A stretch of 64,000 bases of DNA from Roseibium sp. MMSF_3412 (GCF_030733265.1 NZ_JASHJI010000003.1:186001-250000); one strand, 5' to 3'. Positions 43,687 through 53,093 are shown, counted from the stretch's first letter. A program made the numbers and translations. Notes: generated from the letters alone by a model not told the origin.

Positions 43687-44739
43687 CTAAGGCGCGGTGT
43701 TTCCGAATTCCTGGTGAATGGCATCGATCCTGGCAAGCACATCGTCGCTCAACACGATGTCGGCTGCCGCAATATCGGTTTCCAGTTGGTCCATCCGCGT
43801 CGCTCCGATGATGACGGACGTCATGAAACTGCGCGATTTTGCAAAGGCGAGCGCCATCTGTGCCGGATCGAGGCCCGCCTCCTGCGCGAGGTCGAAATAG
43901 GCATCCACCGCCTCGAATGTCCGTGGATGTTCGTAACGCTGCATCTTGTTGAAGAGGGTCTTGCGCGCCCCCTCCGGCAGCGCGCCGTTCCGGTACTTTC
44001 CGGTCAGGTACCCCTGGGCAAGCGACGAATAGGCCAGCAGCCCGACATCCTCGCGGCGGGCGATTTCCGCCAGGCCCGTTTCGAAGGTCCTGTTGACCAT
44101 CGAGTAGGCATTCTGAATCGAGGCGATCCTGGGAACATCGTAAAGCTCCGAGGCGGTCACGTACCGCATCGTGCCCCATGAGCTTTCGTTGGAAACGCCG
44201 ACCGCCCGGATTTTTCCGGCCTTGACCAGATCGCTCATGATTTCGAGTGTCGACTGGATGCTGTTTTCGTTCTCGACCGGCTCGGCATCCTTCCAGCGCG
44301 TCGGGTTTGAACCGAACCCTGAAACATTCCGGTCCGGCCAGTGGATCTGGTAAAGATCGATGTAATCGGTCTTCAGATTTCTGAGGCTCCGGTCAACGGC
44401 AAACTCGATCTGGCTGCGGGTCAACTCTCCGGTCTGACCGTTTTCGCGGAACCAGTCCATCACCGTGCGCCCGACCACCTTGGTCGCCATCACGATCTTG
44501 TCGCGGTGGCCGGTCTTTTTGAACCACGTTCCGATGATGCGTTCGGTGCGGCCCTGCGTTTCCCTGTTGGAGGGGATCGGATAAAGCTCGGCCGCGTCGA
44601 AAATGTTGATGCCCCTGTCGAAGGCATAATCCATTTGCGCGTGGCCCTCGGCTTCCGTGTTCTGTTCGCCGAATGTCATCGTCCCCAGACAAAGGGCGCT
44701 GACGTGCATGTCGGTGCGGCCGAGACGGCGCTTTTCCAT
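43687..44739 (-). CDS. Aldo/keto reductase (Tas-like)
   Basis: A 350-residue NADP-dependent aldo/keto reductase similar to Tas and the YgdS group. Features: LGRTDMHVSALCLGTMTFGEQ, the catalytic segment FDAAELYPIP with Asp and Tyr, IVMATKVVG with the catalytic Lys, LYQIHWPD with the catalytic His, and GATRMDQL in the cofactor-binding part. ATG 44739 gives the usual N-terminus. Physiological substrate unknown. Confidence 0.9.
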   Translation of the reverse strand: MEKRRLGRTDMHVSALCLGTMTFGEQNTEAEGHAQMDYAFDRGINIFDAAELYPIPSNRETQGRTERIIGTWFKKTGHRDKIVMATKVVGRTVMDWFRENGQTGELTRSQIEFAVDRSLRNLKTDYIDLYQIHWPDRNVSGFGSNPTRWKDAEPVENENSIQSTLEIMSDLVKAGKIRAVGVSNESSWGTMRYVTASELYDVPRIASIQNAYSMVNRTFETGLAEIARREDVGLLAYSSLAQGYLTGKYRNGALPEGARKTLFNKMQRYEHPRTFEAVDAYFDLAQEAGLDPAQMALAFAKSRSFMTSVIIGATRMDQLETDIAAADIVLSDDVLARIDAIHQEFGNTAP

Positions 44740-44805
44740 CGGACATTCCTTCAGTTTCTGAGATAAGCCCCCGCGGAAACGCAGGGTCCGGGAGCCGGCG
44801 GGCCC

Positions 44806-45435
44806 TCAGGAAGATTGGGCTCTTGCCAGAAGTTCTTCCACTTTCGGCAGGATGTTATCGACAATGACGGCCACACCATCTGCATTCGGGTGCATCCCGT
44901 CGGATAGATTCAGGTCGGGATTGAGAGCAACCCCTTCGAGAAAGAACGGGTAAAGCAGGGCATCATGGGTTTTCGCAAGGTCCGAATAGATCGGGTCGAA
45001 AACATCTGCATATTCAGCCCCAAGGTTGCGCGGCGCAAGCATGCCGGCGAGAAGGACTTCAACGCCGCGTTCGCGTAGCCGCCGGGTCATCTCGTCGAGG
45101 TTCTGGCGCGTCAGATCGGGTTGGATACCCCGCAGGGCATCATTTGCGCCCAGTTCGAGGATCACCGCATCCGCGTCCGGACCGACCGACCAGTCCAGCC
45201 GCGAAAGACCACCGGACGTGGTGTCACCGGAGACGCCCGCATTGACGACCTCGACCGAAAACCCGCGCTCGTCCAGAGCCTTTTGCAGCTGTTCCGGAAA
45301 GCCTTCCTCCGGTCCCAGCTGATATCCGGCGGACAGGCTGTCGCCCAGGACGACGAGCTTCACGTCGGCGGAAAAGGCAGCTGCTGTTGAAAACAGGAAT
45401 GCCAGAGTGCTGAAAATTAGGCAGAAACGGTTCAC
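44806..45435 (-). CDS. tesA: Arylesterase/lysophospholipase TesA (SGNH hydrolase)
   Basis: A 209-residue periplasmic SGNH hydrolase with a signal peptide (STLAFLFSTAAAFSA). Blocks: VVLGDSLSAGY (block I, nucleophile Ser), NAGVSGDTT (block II Gly), GANDALRG (block III Asn) and DGMHPNADG (block V, Asp and His). It cleaves thioesters and lipids. GTG start at 45435 with GAGAG upstream. It is divergent from ybbA-ybbP, a gene arrangement also seen in E. coli. Confidence 0.92.
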   Translation of the reverse strand: MNRFCLIFSTLAFLFSTAAAFSADVKLVVLGDSLSAGYQLGPEEGFPEQLQKALDERGFSVEVVNAGVSGDTTSGGLSRLDWSVGPDADAVILELGANDALRGIQPDLTRQNLDEMTRRLRERGVEVLLAGMLAPRNLGAEYADVFDPIYSDLAKTHDALLYPFFLEGVALNPDLNLSDGMHPNADGVAVIVDNILPKVEELLARAQSS

Positions 45436-45556
45436 TTTAAAACTCTCTCAGGACTGGAAGACCAACCACATCAGGCCCATATGGTCGCAGAGCGCTCAAA
45501 AGTCGAGAGCGGACGTCGATCAGGAAGACGTCAACCGAGCCCTTTGTAAAGGTCTG

Positions 45557-46276
45557 ATGATGACAAATACACCCGCGATTTCCCTCAAGAACGTACATCT
45601 AACGCTTGGGGAGGGCGCCGGCAGGGTTCACATCCTGAAGGGCATCGATCTCGACATCGAAAAGGGAGTGTCGGTCGGACTTGTCGGACCATCCGGTTCG
45701 GGCAAGTCGACGCTGTTGATGGTAATGGCCGGTCTTGAGCGGGCCGACGAGGGCTCGGTCGTTGTTGCCGGGTCCGAACTCGGGCCGTTGTCGGAAGACC
45801 AGCTGGCCAGATTCCGGGGCCGAAAGGTCGGGATCATCTTCCAGTCATTTCACCTCGTCCCCAACATGACCGCGCTCGAAAACGTTGCCGTGCCGCTTGA
45901 ACTCGCCGGAGACAGCTCCGCTTTTGAAAAGGCCGAGGCGGAACTGGATGCCGTCGGCCTCGGCCATCGCCTGCACCACTATCCTGCCCAGATGTCGGGT
46001 GGTGAGCAGCAGCGCGTCGCGGTCGCGCGCGCGCTCGTCGTCGAACCTGAAATCCTGATCGCGGACGAGCCGACGGGCAACCTCGATGACTCGACCGGCA
46101 CGCAGATCGTGGACCTGATGTTCAGCGCACAGCGCAAACGCAAGACAACCCTCGTTCTTGTGACTCACGATCCGGCCCTTGCCGAGCAGTGCGACCGGAT
46201 GATCCGGGTCCGCTCGGGCGAGATCGAGGAAGAAACGTCCGAGGGCAGCGTCTCGCCGGAAGAGGTCACCGCATGA
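45557..46276 (+). CDS. ybbA: ABC transporter ATP-binding protein YbbA
   Basis: A 239-residue ABC ATPase of the LolD/MacB type. Walker A is GPSGSGKS, the signature [15 protein letters not shown], Walker [12 protein letters not shown], and the switch His is in THDPALAEQ. It pairs with the large permease gene that follows with a four-base ATGA overlap. The ATG at 45557 (next codon also ATG) gives the normal N-terminus. Role in lipoprotein or envelope processes is suggested by the tesA linkage but not proven. Confidence 0.9.
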   Translation: MMTNTPAISLKNVHLTLGEGAGRVHILKGIDLDIEKGVSVGLVGPSGSGKSTLLMVMAGLERADEGSVVVAGSELGPLSEDQLARFRGRKVGIIFQSFHLVPNMTALENVAVPLELAGDSSAFEKAEAELDAVGLGHRLHHYPAQMSGGEQQRVAVARALVVEPEILIADEPTGNLDDSTGTQIVDLMFSAQRKRKTTLVLVTHDPALAEQCDRMIRVRSGEIEEETSEGSVSPEEVTA

Positions 46277-48855
46277 GCGGCTTCGTGCCTTCCGGCTCTG
46301 ACGCCGGCAACCAGACCTTCGCACTGGCAAGCCGTTTCGCCCTCAGAGAACTTCGCGGCGGCCTCAGGGGCTTCTACATTTTCATCGCCTGCATTGCCCT
46401 TGGCGTCGCGGCGATCGCCGGCGTGACCTCGGTCTCACGGGCGCTCACGGAGGGGATCGCCAACGAAGGGCAGGCAATTCTCGGCGGCGATCTGTCCTTT
46501 TCGCTGATCCACCGTCAGGCGGGATCCGATGAAACCGCGTTTCTCGAAACTCTGGGTTCTGTTTCCCAGGTTGCGACGCTGCGCGCCATGTCCCGGCGCT
46601 CCGATACCGGAGAGCAGGCGCTTGTCGAACTGAAAGCCGTCGACGACGCCTATCCGCTTTACGGCACGCTCGACCTGCAATCCGGCCGGCCCCTTCAGGA
46701 TGCACTTGCACAAGAGGACGGTGTCTGGGGCGCCGTTGCGGACCTGGCGCTGCTCGCACGGCTGGATGTCGAAATCGGCGACACGCTGGCGCTCGGCCGC
46801 TCCACCGTCCGCATCACCGATGTGATCGCGACAGAACCGGACAAGCTGGCAGGCGGCATGGAATTCGGGCCGCGCCTCATGATTTCTGACGCGGCGATCG
46901 GCGACACGGACCTGGTGCAGCCGGGAAGCCTCGTGCGCTGGCACTACCGTGTCCGCATGTCCCCTGCCCCCGCGCTCGGCGACATCGAGGCCGTGATCGA
47001 GCAGGTCAAGGCCCAGCAGCCGGATGCGGACTGGAGAATCCGCTCACGGGCCAACGCATCGCCCGGGCTTCAGCGCAGCATCGGGCGCTTTGCCCAGTTT
47101 CTCACGCTGGTGGGGCTGACCGCGCTGGTCGTCGGCGGCGTCGGTGTCGCAAACGCAATCCGTGCTTATCTGGAAACCAAGCGGGAAGTGATCGCCAGTT
47201 TCAAATGCCTCGGCGCGACCGGCGACTTCGTTTTCCGCATCTATCTCATTCAGATGCTGGTGATCGCCCTGATCGGGATCGGCATCGGGCTGGCAATCGG
47301 AGCCCTGATCCCGTTCGCTGCTGCGGCAGCCCTGGCCAACGTTTTACCGGTTCAGCTTGCGGCAAACATCTATCCGGCGGAACTCGGCCTCGGGCTTGTC
47401 TACGGACTTCTGACGGCACTGGCCTTTGCCTTGTGGCCGCTCGGGCGGGCGCATGATGTACCGCCGACGGCGCTCTTCCGCGATATCGTCACCGGAGGCA
47501 CGAAACTGCCGCGCAAGCGATACCTCACCGCGACGGCCATCATGGTTGTCCTGCTGGCAGGTATCGCGGTGCTTCTGTCCCACGACAAGTTCATCGCAAC
47601 CGTTTACATCAGCGCCTCGGCAGGCGCGTTCGTCCTGCTGGTTTTGGTGGCCAGGGTGATCATGATGCTGGCCCGCAGGCTGCCAAGCGTGCGCTCGACC
47701 GAGCTGCGGCTGGCAATTGCAAACATCCACCGGCCCGGAGCGCTGACGCCGTCGGTGGTCCTGTCTCTCGGACTGGGTCTCTCCCTGCTTGTCGCACTGG
47801 CCCTGATTGACGGCAACCTGCGGCGCGAACTGACCGCGACGATGGCGGACAAGGCGCCAAGTTTCTTTTTTGTCGATATCCAGAGCCATGAACGCGATGC
47901 GTTCAACGACCTTCTGCTTGCGGAAGCTCCGACAAGCGAGATACGGAGCGTGCCGATGCTGCGCGGGCGCATCGTCAGTCTGAACGATATTCCGTCCGAC
48001 CAATTCGTACCGGCCCAGGAAGGCTCCGACTGGGTCCTGCGCGGAGACCGCGGTATCACCTATGAAACCGCACTTCCGGAAAATTCCAAACTGACGGAAG
48101 GAAGCTGGTGGCCGGAAGACTATTCCGGTGTGCCGCTCGTCTCGTTCGACGCCGAAGCCGGTATGGAACTTGGACTGAAGATAGGCGACAAGGTTACGGT
48201 CAATGTCCTCGGGCGGGAGATCTCCGCGGAAATCGCCAACTTTCGCGATATCGAATGGCAATCCCTGTCGATCAATTTTGTCATGGTCTTTTCGCCGAAC
48301 ACCTTTGCCGGCGCGCCTCATGCCCATCTCATGACCCTCGGCTGGGACGAGGATGTTCCAACCCAGACCGAACTGGATCTGCTGAAGACCGTCTCGAACA
48401 CCTTCCCGACGGTGACGTCCGTGCGGGTCAAGGACGCGATCGCGCAGGTCAACGATCTTGTCGCCCAGCTCGCATGGGCGATCCGCGGCGCCAGTTCCAT
48501 AACCCTGATCGCCAGCGTCCTGGTGCTTGCCGGCGCACTTGCAGCCGGGCATCGCAACCGCATCTACGACGCCGTGATCCTGAAGACGATCGGCGCAACG
48601 AGGCCGAGGCTCATTCTGGCATACGGTTTGGAATATGCCATTCTCGGCCTGACAACCGCCGTTTTTGCACTGGTCGCGGGCGGAATTGCGGCGTGGTTCG
48701 TGATCACGCGCATCATGGAAGGGTCCTTTGTGCTCATGCCGGTGACGGCTGCCGGTGCCGCGCTGGTTGCGCTTGTCCTGACGGTCGGGTTCGGTCTGAT
48801 CGGCACCTGGCGGATTCTCGGCGAAAAACCGGCACCCGTCCTGCGCAATCTCTGA
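46273..48855 (+). CDS. ybbP: FtsX-like permease YbbP
   Basis: An 860-residue inner-membrane permease with ten spans in the MacB/FtsX style: an N-terminal span (LRGFYIFIACIALGVAAIAGV) then a large periplasmic MacB-type domain, three spans, a duplicated second domain and further spans. FtsX-like segments are LVGLTALVVGGVGVANAI with ETKREVIASFKCLGATG and, at the end, ASVLVLAGALAAGHRNRIYDAVILKTIGAT. It partners YbbA; export substrate unknown. ATGA overlap with ybbA. Confidence 0.9.
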   Translation: MSGFVPSGSDAGNQTFALASRFALRELRGGLRGFYIFIACIALGVAAIAGVTSVSRALTEGIANEGQAILGGDLSFSLIHRQAGSDETAFLETLGSVSQVATLRAMSRRSDTGEQALVELKAVDDAYPLYGTLDLQSGRPLQDALAQEDGVWGAVADLALLARLDVEIGDTLALGRSTVRITDVIATEPDKLAGGMEFGPRLMISDAAIGDTDLVQPGSLVRWHYRVRMSPAPALGDIEAVIEQVKAQQPDADWRIRSRANASPGLQRSIGRFAQFLTLVGLTALVVGGVGVANAIRAYLETKREVIASFKCLGATGDFVFRIYLIQMLVIALIGIGIGLAIGALIPFAAAAALANVLPVQLAANIYPAELGLGLVYGLLTALAFALWPLGRAHDVPPTALFRDIVTGGTKLPRKRYLTATAIMVVLLAGIAVLLSHDKFIATVYISASAGAFVLLVLVARVIMMLARRLPSVRSTELRLAIANIHRPGALTPSVVLSLGLGLSLLVALALIDGNLRRELTATMADKAPSFFFVDIQSHERDAFNDLLLAEAPTSEIRSVPMLRGRIVSLNDIPSDQFVPAQEGSDWVLRGDRGITYETALPENSKLTEGSWWPEDYSGVPLVSFDAEAGMELGLKIGDKVTVNVLGREISAEIANFRDIEWQSLSINFVMVFSPNTFAGAPHAHLMTLGWDEDVPTQTELDLLKTVSNTFPTVTSVRVKDAIAQVNDLVAQLAWAIRGASSITLIASVLVLAGALAAGHRNRIYDAVILKTIGATRPRLILAYGLEYAILGLTTAVFALVAGGIAAWFVITRIMEGSFVLMPVTAAGAALVALVLTVGFGLIGTWRILGEKPAPVLRNL

Positions 48856-49003
48856 CGCCGGACGCCGTTTCTGCCGTGTCTGCGGTGACGGTCCGAAAAA
48901 CCTGGTTTCACATCGACGGATGCAACCGGGTCCTGCTTGCATGGGCCTCTGTTCTTGGTTATCCGAATAGCTCGGGAAACGGAACGGAAGAAGGGCAGGT
49001 TCC

Positions 49004-49777
49004 ATGTTTGAAGTCACAAAGCGGTCAGCACTGAAAGTCATCGCGGCAGCGGGCATCGTCGCGTCGATGGCGACACTTCCATTTACCGCGCCGGCACATG
49101 CCGAAAGCCCGTTTCACACGGGTGTCTGGCAGTTGAACACGCCGGAAGGTCCACGTGGCCTGGTCGTCAGCGACTGGCTGGTTTTCGAGGACGGCCTGCC
49201 GAAACGCTGGCTCTACCGCCGTGCCGGCACGAATGACGAAAACCAGTTCGATTTTTTCAGCCGCACCATGGGCGACTCCGGCTATACGCCTGTCGGAATA
49301 CGCGTCTACCGGACCGGCGAGAACTCAATGAAATACACGCTCGCGCCCAAGGGCGAGGAACCGGTTGAAGTCTCGGCTGTTCGCCTTTCCATCCCCAACT
49401 TCGAAAATTCCTGTCTTTCCGTTGAGAAGAAGGGAAAACGCTTCTTCGGCAACTGGGTCGGCACCTCCGGATCGAAACTCAAGAAACTCAACGTCGGCAA
49501 GAACAAGATGACCATCGACGGCGAAGCGCGCGATATCACGATCGAGGAAGTGCGTGTGGGCCGCATGGGCATCACAGAAGGCGGCAAACCGGTCGCTTTC
49601 CTGACAGACGCGGGCGGTGACTATGCCGTGCTGCAGTGGTTCAAACCGGGCGTGACCGACGAACAGATGCGCAACAAGGAACGGGAAATCCTCGATTTTG
49701 CCTCGGAAGAAATCGTCCGGAATCCGGGCGGTGACTGCGACCGTCAGATCGCATCCCGCCTCAAAGCAATGAAATAA
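49004..49777 (+). CDS. Secreted protein of unknown function
   Basis: A 257-residue protein with a signal peptide (LKVIAAAGIVASMATLPFTAPAHA, cleavage after AHA near residue 32). The mature part has many beta-strand-like stretches (GLVVSDWLVFEDGLPKRWLY, RRAGTNDENQFDFF) and two cysteines (NSCLSVEKKG and GGDCDRQIAS) that could form a disulfide. I do not recognise a family. It precedes a divergently unrelated promoter; function unknown. Confidence 0.62.
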   Translation: MFEVTKRSALKVIAAAGIVASMATLPFTAPAHAESPFHTGVWQLNTPEGPRGLVVSDWLVFEDGLPKRWLYRRAGTNDENQFDFFSRTMGDSGYTPVGIRVYRTGENSMKYTLAPKGEEPVEVSAVRLSIPNFENSCLSVEKKGKRFFGNWVGTSGSKLKKLNVGKNKMTIDGEARDITIEEVRVGRMGITEGGKPVAFLTDAGGDYAVLQWFKPGVTDEQMRNKEREILDFASEEIVRNPGGDCDRQIASRLKAMK

Positions 49778-49794
49778 CTCTCATTTCTTTAAGC

Positions 49795-49814
49795 ATAATG
49801 CGGTATAATGCGGT
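49795..49814 (+). promoter_or_regulatory. Tandem -10-like boxes upstream of the Bax-inhibitor gene
   Basis: The ten-base sequence ATAATGCGGT is directly repeated at 49795-49804 and 49805-49814, giving CATAAT and a consensus TATAAT (49804-49809). No good -35 was found at 17 bases. Transcription from here would create a leader of about 130 bases before the gene at 49949. Confidence 0.45.
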
Positions 49815-49855
49815 CCGGAGCAGAAAGATTAAGATTTTTTCAGAAAATCGATCTT

Positions 49856-49902
49856 GTGCTTGTGTCCGCATTTTCCCATATGTTGAGGGAGTTGTGCTGC
49901 AC
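49856..49902 (+). promoter_or_regulatory. Structured leader element before the BI-1 gene, candidate ybhL RNA
   Basis: Outer GTGC (49856-49859) pairs with GCAC (49899-49902); inside, TTCCC (49873-49877) pairs with GGGAG (49887-49891) around a nine-base loop ATATGTTGA. A short conserved RNA called the ybhL motif is known from leaders of BI-1 (ybhL) genes in alphaproteobacteria. The position and shape fit, but I cannot compare it with the covariance model. Confidence 0.45.
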
Positions 49903-49948
49903 GTAATGGTACATGCAAAAATCGATCTAGAAGGGGAAGAACACAACC

Positions 49949-50731
49949 ATGTCGACCTTTGACCGTCAAAATCAAGGCGCCTATACCGTTGCCGGCTCGC
50001 GCGCCGAGGCCGGCATTGATCAGGGCCTGCGCGCCTACATGCTGGGCGTCTACAACTACATGACGATCGGCCTTGCGCTGACCGGCTTCTTCGCACTTGC
50101 AACCATGATGCTGGCGACGACCTCCGATCAGAGCGCCGCTGTTGCCACCATGGGCAACGGAACGATGCTCACCCAGCTTGGCGTTACGCTTTACGGCAGC
50201 CCGCTGAAATGGGTTGTCATGCTCGCACCGCTCGGAATGGTGCTCTGGCTTTCGTTCCGCGTTCAGTCCATGAGCGCATCGTCCGCGCGCACCATGTTCC
50301 TGGTGTACTCGGCCATCATGGGGATTTCGCTCTCGTCGATCTTCCTGGTCTATACCGGCGGCTCGATCGCCCGCGTGTTCTTCATCACGGCCGCTTCCTT
50401 CGGTGCATTGAGCATCTTCGGTTACACCACGAAGAAGGATCTCTCCGGTTGGGGTTCGTTCCTCTTCATGGGCCTGATCGGAATCATCATCGCGTCGATC
50501 GTGAACATCTTCATGGCGTCGTCCGCCCTGCAGTTCGCGATCTCCGTCATCGGTGTTCTGGTGTTCGCCGGCCTGACCGCCTACGACACCCAGCAGATCA
50601 AGGAAATGTACTACGAAGGTGACAGCGGTGAAGTTGCCACCAAGAAGTCCGTCATGGGCGCTCTGCGTCTCTACCTCGACTTCATCAACATGTTCCTGAT
50701 GCTGCTGCAGCTGTTCGGCAACCGCGAATAA
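49949..50731 (+). CDS. Bax inhibitor-1 / YccA-like membrane protein
   Basis: A 260-residue seven-span protein of the BI-1/Lifeguard family (YbhL/YccA). The first 33 residues are hydrophilic, then come LGVYNYMTIGLALTGFFALA and the further spans; ITAASFGALSIFGYTTKKDLSGWGSFLFMGLIGIIIASIVN and the C-terminal TAYDTQQIKEMYYEG with LYLDFINMFLMLLQLFG are diagnostic. In bacteria the family is linked to calcium leak and protease (FtsH) control. ATG 49949 has GAAGGGGAA upstream. A structured leader precedes it and a strong terminator follows. Confidence 0.93.
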   Translation: MSTFDRQNQGAYTVAGSRAEAGIDQGLRAYMLGVYNYMTIGLALTGFFALATMMLATTSDQSAAVATMGNGTMLTQLGVTLYGSPLKWVVMLAPLGMVLWLSFRVQSMSASSARTMFLVYSAIMGISLSSIFLVYTGGSIARVFFITAASFGALSIFGYTTKKDLSGWGSFLFMGLIGIIIASIVNIFMASSALQFAISVIGVLVFAGLTAYDTQQIKEMYYEGDSGEVATKKSVMGALRLYLDFINMFLMLLQLFGNRE

Positions 50732-50752
50732 GCACCGCACTGCATTCAAACG

Positions 50753-50780
50753 AAAAGCCCGGCACATGCCGGGCTTTTTT
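50753..50780 (+). terminator. Rho-independent terminator after the BI-1 gene
   Basis: The stem AAAAGCCCGGC (50753-50763), an ACAT loop and GCCGGGCTTTTTT follow the stop by 22 bases. The stem has seven GC pairs plus AT pairs, then six T residues. Confidence 0.9.
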
Positions 50781-50809
50781 GTGTTCACGAGTAAACCGCG
50801 TCTGCCGGA

Positions 50810-51199
50810 TCAGGCGTCGACCACCCGCAGGTGTTTTTTCTTTTCCAGAACACGCAGCACCTGCGCCAGATCGTGGCCACGCTTCAGGATCATGCCGCCG
50901 GCCCCCACCACGCTATAGGCACCTTGGCGGCGTGCGAGCTTCGGATCCTTCTCGATGCGGTAGAGCGGCATTTCAGAGGTCCGCCGAAACACGGAGAACA
51001 CGGCCTTGTCCTTCAGAAGATCCATCGCGTAGTCGCGCCACTCGCCGTCCGCGACCATGCGGCCATAGAGCCGCAGGATCGTGTCCAGTTCTTTCCGGTT
51101 GAAGGCGACGACAGGTTTGGAAGGCGGAGCCGGTTGGCTTAGCGGCGACGGGTTGGTTCCCGCGCCGCGCTGAAACGCGCTTTCATCGGCTTCGCTCAT
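50810..51199 (-). CDS. DUF2794 family protein
   Basis: A 129-residue protein of the alphaproteobacterial DUF2794 family. The first 30 residues are polar and proline-rich, then VAFNRKELDTILRLYGRMVADGEWRDYAMDLLKDKAVFSVFRR is the characteristic conserved core. Function is unknown. Its transcript converges with the BI-1 gene across a shared 80-base spacer that contains that gene's terminator. ATG 51199. Confidence 0.85.
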   Translation of the reverse strand: MSEADESAFQRGAGTNPSPLSQPAPPSKPVVAFNRKELDTILRLYGRMVADGEWRDYAMDLLKDKAVFSVFRRTSEMPLYRIEKDPKLARRQGAYSVVGAGGMILKRGHDLAQVLRVLEKKKHLRVVDA

Positions 51200-51455
51200 T
51201 CCGCCTCCATTCGATCGGTGTCCCGTACTTCGCCCCGGCGACCAGCGTCAGGGTCATCGTCCTGTCATGATGCGTCGCAATTGGGGCCAATGGCAAGCCC
51301 GCGCATTCAGAAACATGTTTCCGCTTCACGAACGCGTGAGACAGAACGACGTTTTTCGCGTGATTGCAGGTTGGTTTTCACGCAACGGCAACTTGCCCTG
51401 AAAGAACGCCCAAATTTCCTTGATTTTGCCGCAATCCAGCCCTTGGCAAGCCATT

Positions 51456-51612
51456 TTGACTACCCATATTTCCATCATACCCTGATGGGTGTGACCAGTA
51501 AGGATCGCGGAATGCATTAGCCCCCCAGCCCCCCGGGGTTCTTACCAGTCAGCCAGATTTACAGAGTCAAACATCAGGGCAACTGAAGGGCCGGCAATAT
51601 GCCGGCCCTTTT
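51456..51612 (+). ncRNA. Candidate small RNA ending at a strong terminator
   Basis: No gene ends near the terminator at 51586-51613, so an independent RNA is possible. A -35-like TTGACT lies at 51456-51461 but no convincing -10 follows. CCATCA-TACCC-TGATGG (51472-51488) and the G/C-rich stretch at 51521-51538 could give internal hairpins. The 5' end is therefore only a guess; no similarity to known RNAs (6S, SRP, tmRNA, RNase P) was recognised. Confidence 0.35.
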
Positions 51613-51613
51613 C
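51586..51613 (+). terminator. Strong rho-independent terminator without an upstream ORF
   Basis: AAGGGCCGGCA (51586-51596), loop ATA, then TGCCGGCCCTT (51600-51610) is an 11-base-pair stem followed by T residues. It is upstream of the GNAT gene (51737) and 387 bases after the convergent DUF2794 gene's 5' end, so it belongs to neither known gene. Confidence 0.85.
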
Positions 51614-51736
51614 ATTTGCATCGGGCCCATCAAAGGCCCTCCCGTCTTGCGCGACACAAGTCATCTTTCATTTTTCGGGGCTGCGCGCATTTTTGCCTCT
51701 TCTCCATTTTCACGCTTGTTGTATCCTTTGATCAGG

Positions 51737-52255
51737 ATGAGCACGGACCTGATCGACCTACGTGCGGCGCGGCCCGCAGATTGCGAAGCGCTCGCTGGCA
51801 TTCACAGCGAAGCGTGGCTCGGTGCGTACCGGGGTGTGCTGCATGGTGTCGACCTCCAGAAAATGGTGTCGCGGCGTGGAACGGGCTGGTGGCGCGGCGC
51901 CCTGGAACGCGGTGTCGAGATCAAGATCGTGTCCGTCGCCGATGTCCCGGCCGGCTACGCGACATTCGGGCGCTGCCGACTGCGCGACACCGGCGTGGAG
52001 GGAGAAATCTACGAACTCTATCTGAAGCCGGAGTATCAGGGTCTTGGCTTTGGAAAGGCGCTCTTCGCCAGCGTCCGCAAGACGCTTGCTTCAAGAAGCC
52101 TTCACGGTCTTGCGGTTCAGGTCCTCAGTGACAACGAGCCTGCCCGCAATTTCTACCGCGCGCTTGGCGGCAGGCTGACCGCCAAGTCCTGGTACAAGAT
52201 GGGGGGCCGCCGTATGGAGCTTTCCATCTACACATGGCCAGGTACAAACACCTGA
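51737..52255 (+). CDS. GNAT family N-acetyltransferase
   Basis: A 172-residue acetyltransferase with the GNAT fold. The start reads IDLRAARPADCEALAGIHSEAW; acetyl-CoA-binding motif A is LYLKPEYQGLGFGKALFASVRK (the Q/RxxGxG/A signature, here QGLGFG), and motif B has SDNEPARNFYRALGG. Substrate unknown. ATG 51737 has a weak ribosome-binding site; the upstream terminator separates it from earlier transcription. Confidence 0.86.
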   Translation: MSTDLIDLRAARPADCEALAGIHSEAWLGAYRGVLHGVDLQKMVSRRGTGWWRGALERGVEIKIVSVADVPAGYATFGRCRLRDTGVEGEIYELYLKPEYQGLGFGKALFASVRKTLASRSLHGLAVQVLSDNEPARNFYRALGGRLTAKSWYKMGGRRMELSIYTWPGTNT

Positions 52256-52332
52256 CACCGCTCACCGCCGGAGAACATGCTGCTGCGTCCCGGTACCGCC
52301 CGGGAGGCGGTCAATCGCAACAATCAACCAGC

Positions 52333-52361
52333 GCAGGCGCCACAACGCCTGCAAGCCTTTG
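52333..52361 (+). terminator. Weak terminator-like hairpin after the GNAT gene
   Basis: GCAGGCG (52333-52339), a six-base loop CCACAA, and CGCCTGC (52346-52352) form a stem followed by AAGCCTTTG. The T-run is short, so this is a low-confidence terminator. A second stem-loop (ACCGCC, five bases, GGCGGT) is at 52295-52311. Confidence 0.4.
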
Positions 52362-52514
52362 AATGAAGGAAAAATTTGCCTGATGTGCCGATTGTCCTGA
52401 CCTCGTCAAGTGTCCGGATGCGCGCTTTCGACTTTTGGTGCAATGCAAAATAATAGCTTGAACTTCTCCGGCAGGATTGCGATAGACGCAGCAGCAATCA
52501 ACAGGAGTTTCAAT

Positions 52515-53054
52515 ATGCGTATCGACGCCGTGCCAATCGGCAGCAACCCTCCGGAAGACATCAACGTGATTATCGAGGTGTCTGTGGGTGGCGAGCCGAT
52601 CAAATACGAGATGGACAAGGACGCAGGTGCCATGTACGTCGACCGCTTCCTCTACACTCCGATGCGCTACCCGGGGAACTACGGCTTCGTCCCGCACACG
52701 CTGTGCGGCGACGGCGACCCGATCGACGTGGTGGTTGTAAACCAGCGCCCTGTCGTGCCGGGAGCAATCATGTCATGCCGCCCAATCGGCGTCCTGATGA
52801 TGGAAGACGAGTCCGGCCAGGACGAAAAGATCATCGCTGTTCCCGGCCGTAAGCTTACCCAGCGCTACGCCCACATTCACGACGTGACTGACCTGCCCCA
52901 GATCACGATCGATCAGGTCAAGCACTTCTTCGAACACTACAAGGATCTTGAGCCCGGCAAATGGGTGAAGGTCACCGGTGTCGAGGGAGCCGAAGCAGCC
53001 AAGAAGCTGATTACCGAGTCGATCGAACGCGCTCAGGCCGTCCCGGCCGAATAA
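52515..53054 (+). CDS. ppa: Inorganic pyrophosphatase (family I)
   Basis: A 179-residue soluble pyrophosphatase. PPi- and metal-binding residues are in the blocks [40 protein letters not shown] and [15 protein letters not shown]. The ATG at 52515 has ACAGGAG seven bases upstream. Housekeeping; it hydrolyses PPi released by biosynthesis. It converges with the next gene 39 bases on. Confidence 0.95.
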   Translation: MRIDAVPIGSNPPEDINVIIEVSVGGEPIKYEMDKDAGAMYVDRFLYTPMRYPGNYGFVPHTLCGDGDPIDVVVVNQRPVVPGAIMSCRPIGVLMMEDESGQDEKIIAVPGRKLTQRYAHIHDVTDLPQITIDQVKHFFEHYKDLEPGKWVKVTGVEGAEAAKKLITESIERAQAVPAE

Positions 53055-53093
53055 GACTGTCATTGCGAAACAAGAGGCGAGGCCGCAGGCGGA

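Noticed and set aside
51310-51321. GAAACATGTTTC palindrome before the orphan terminator
   Set aside because: A perfect 12-base palindrome, but isolated and with no link to a promoter or neighbouring gene, so chance cannot be excluded.
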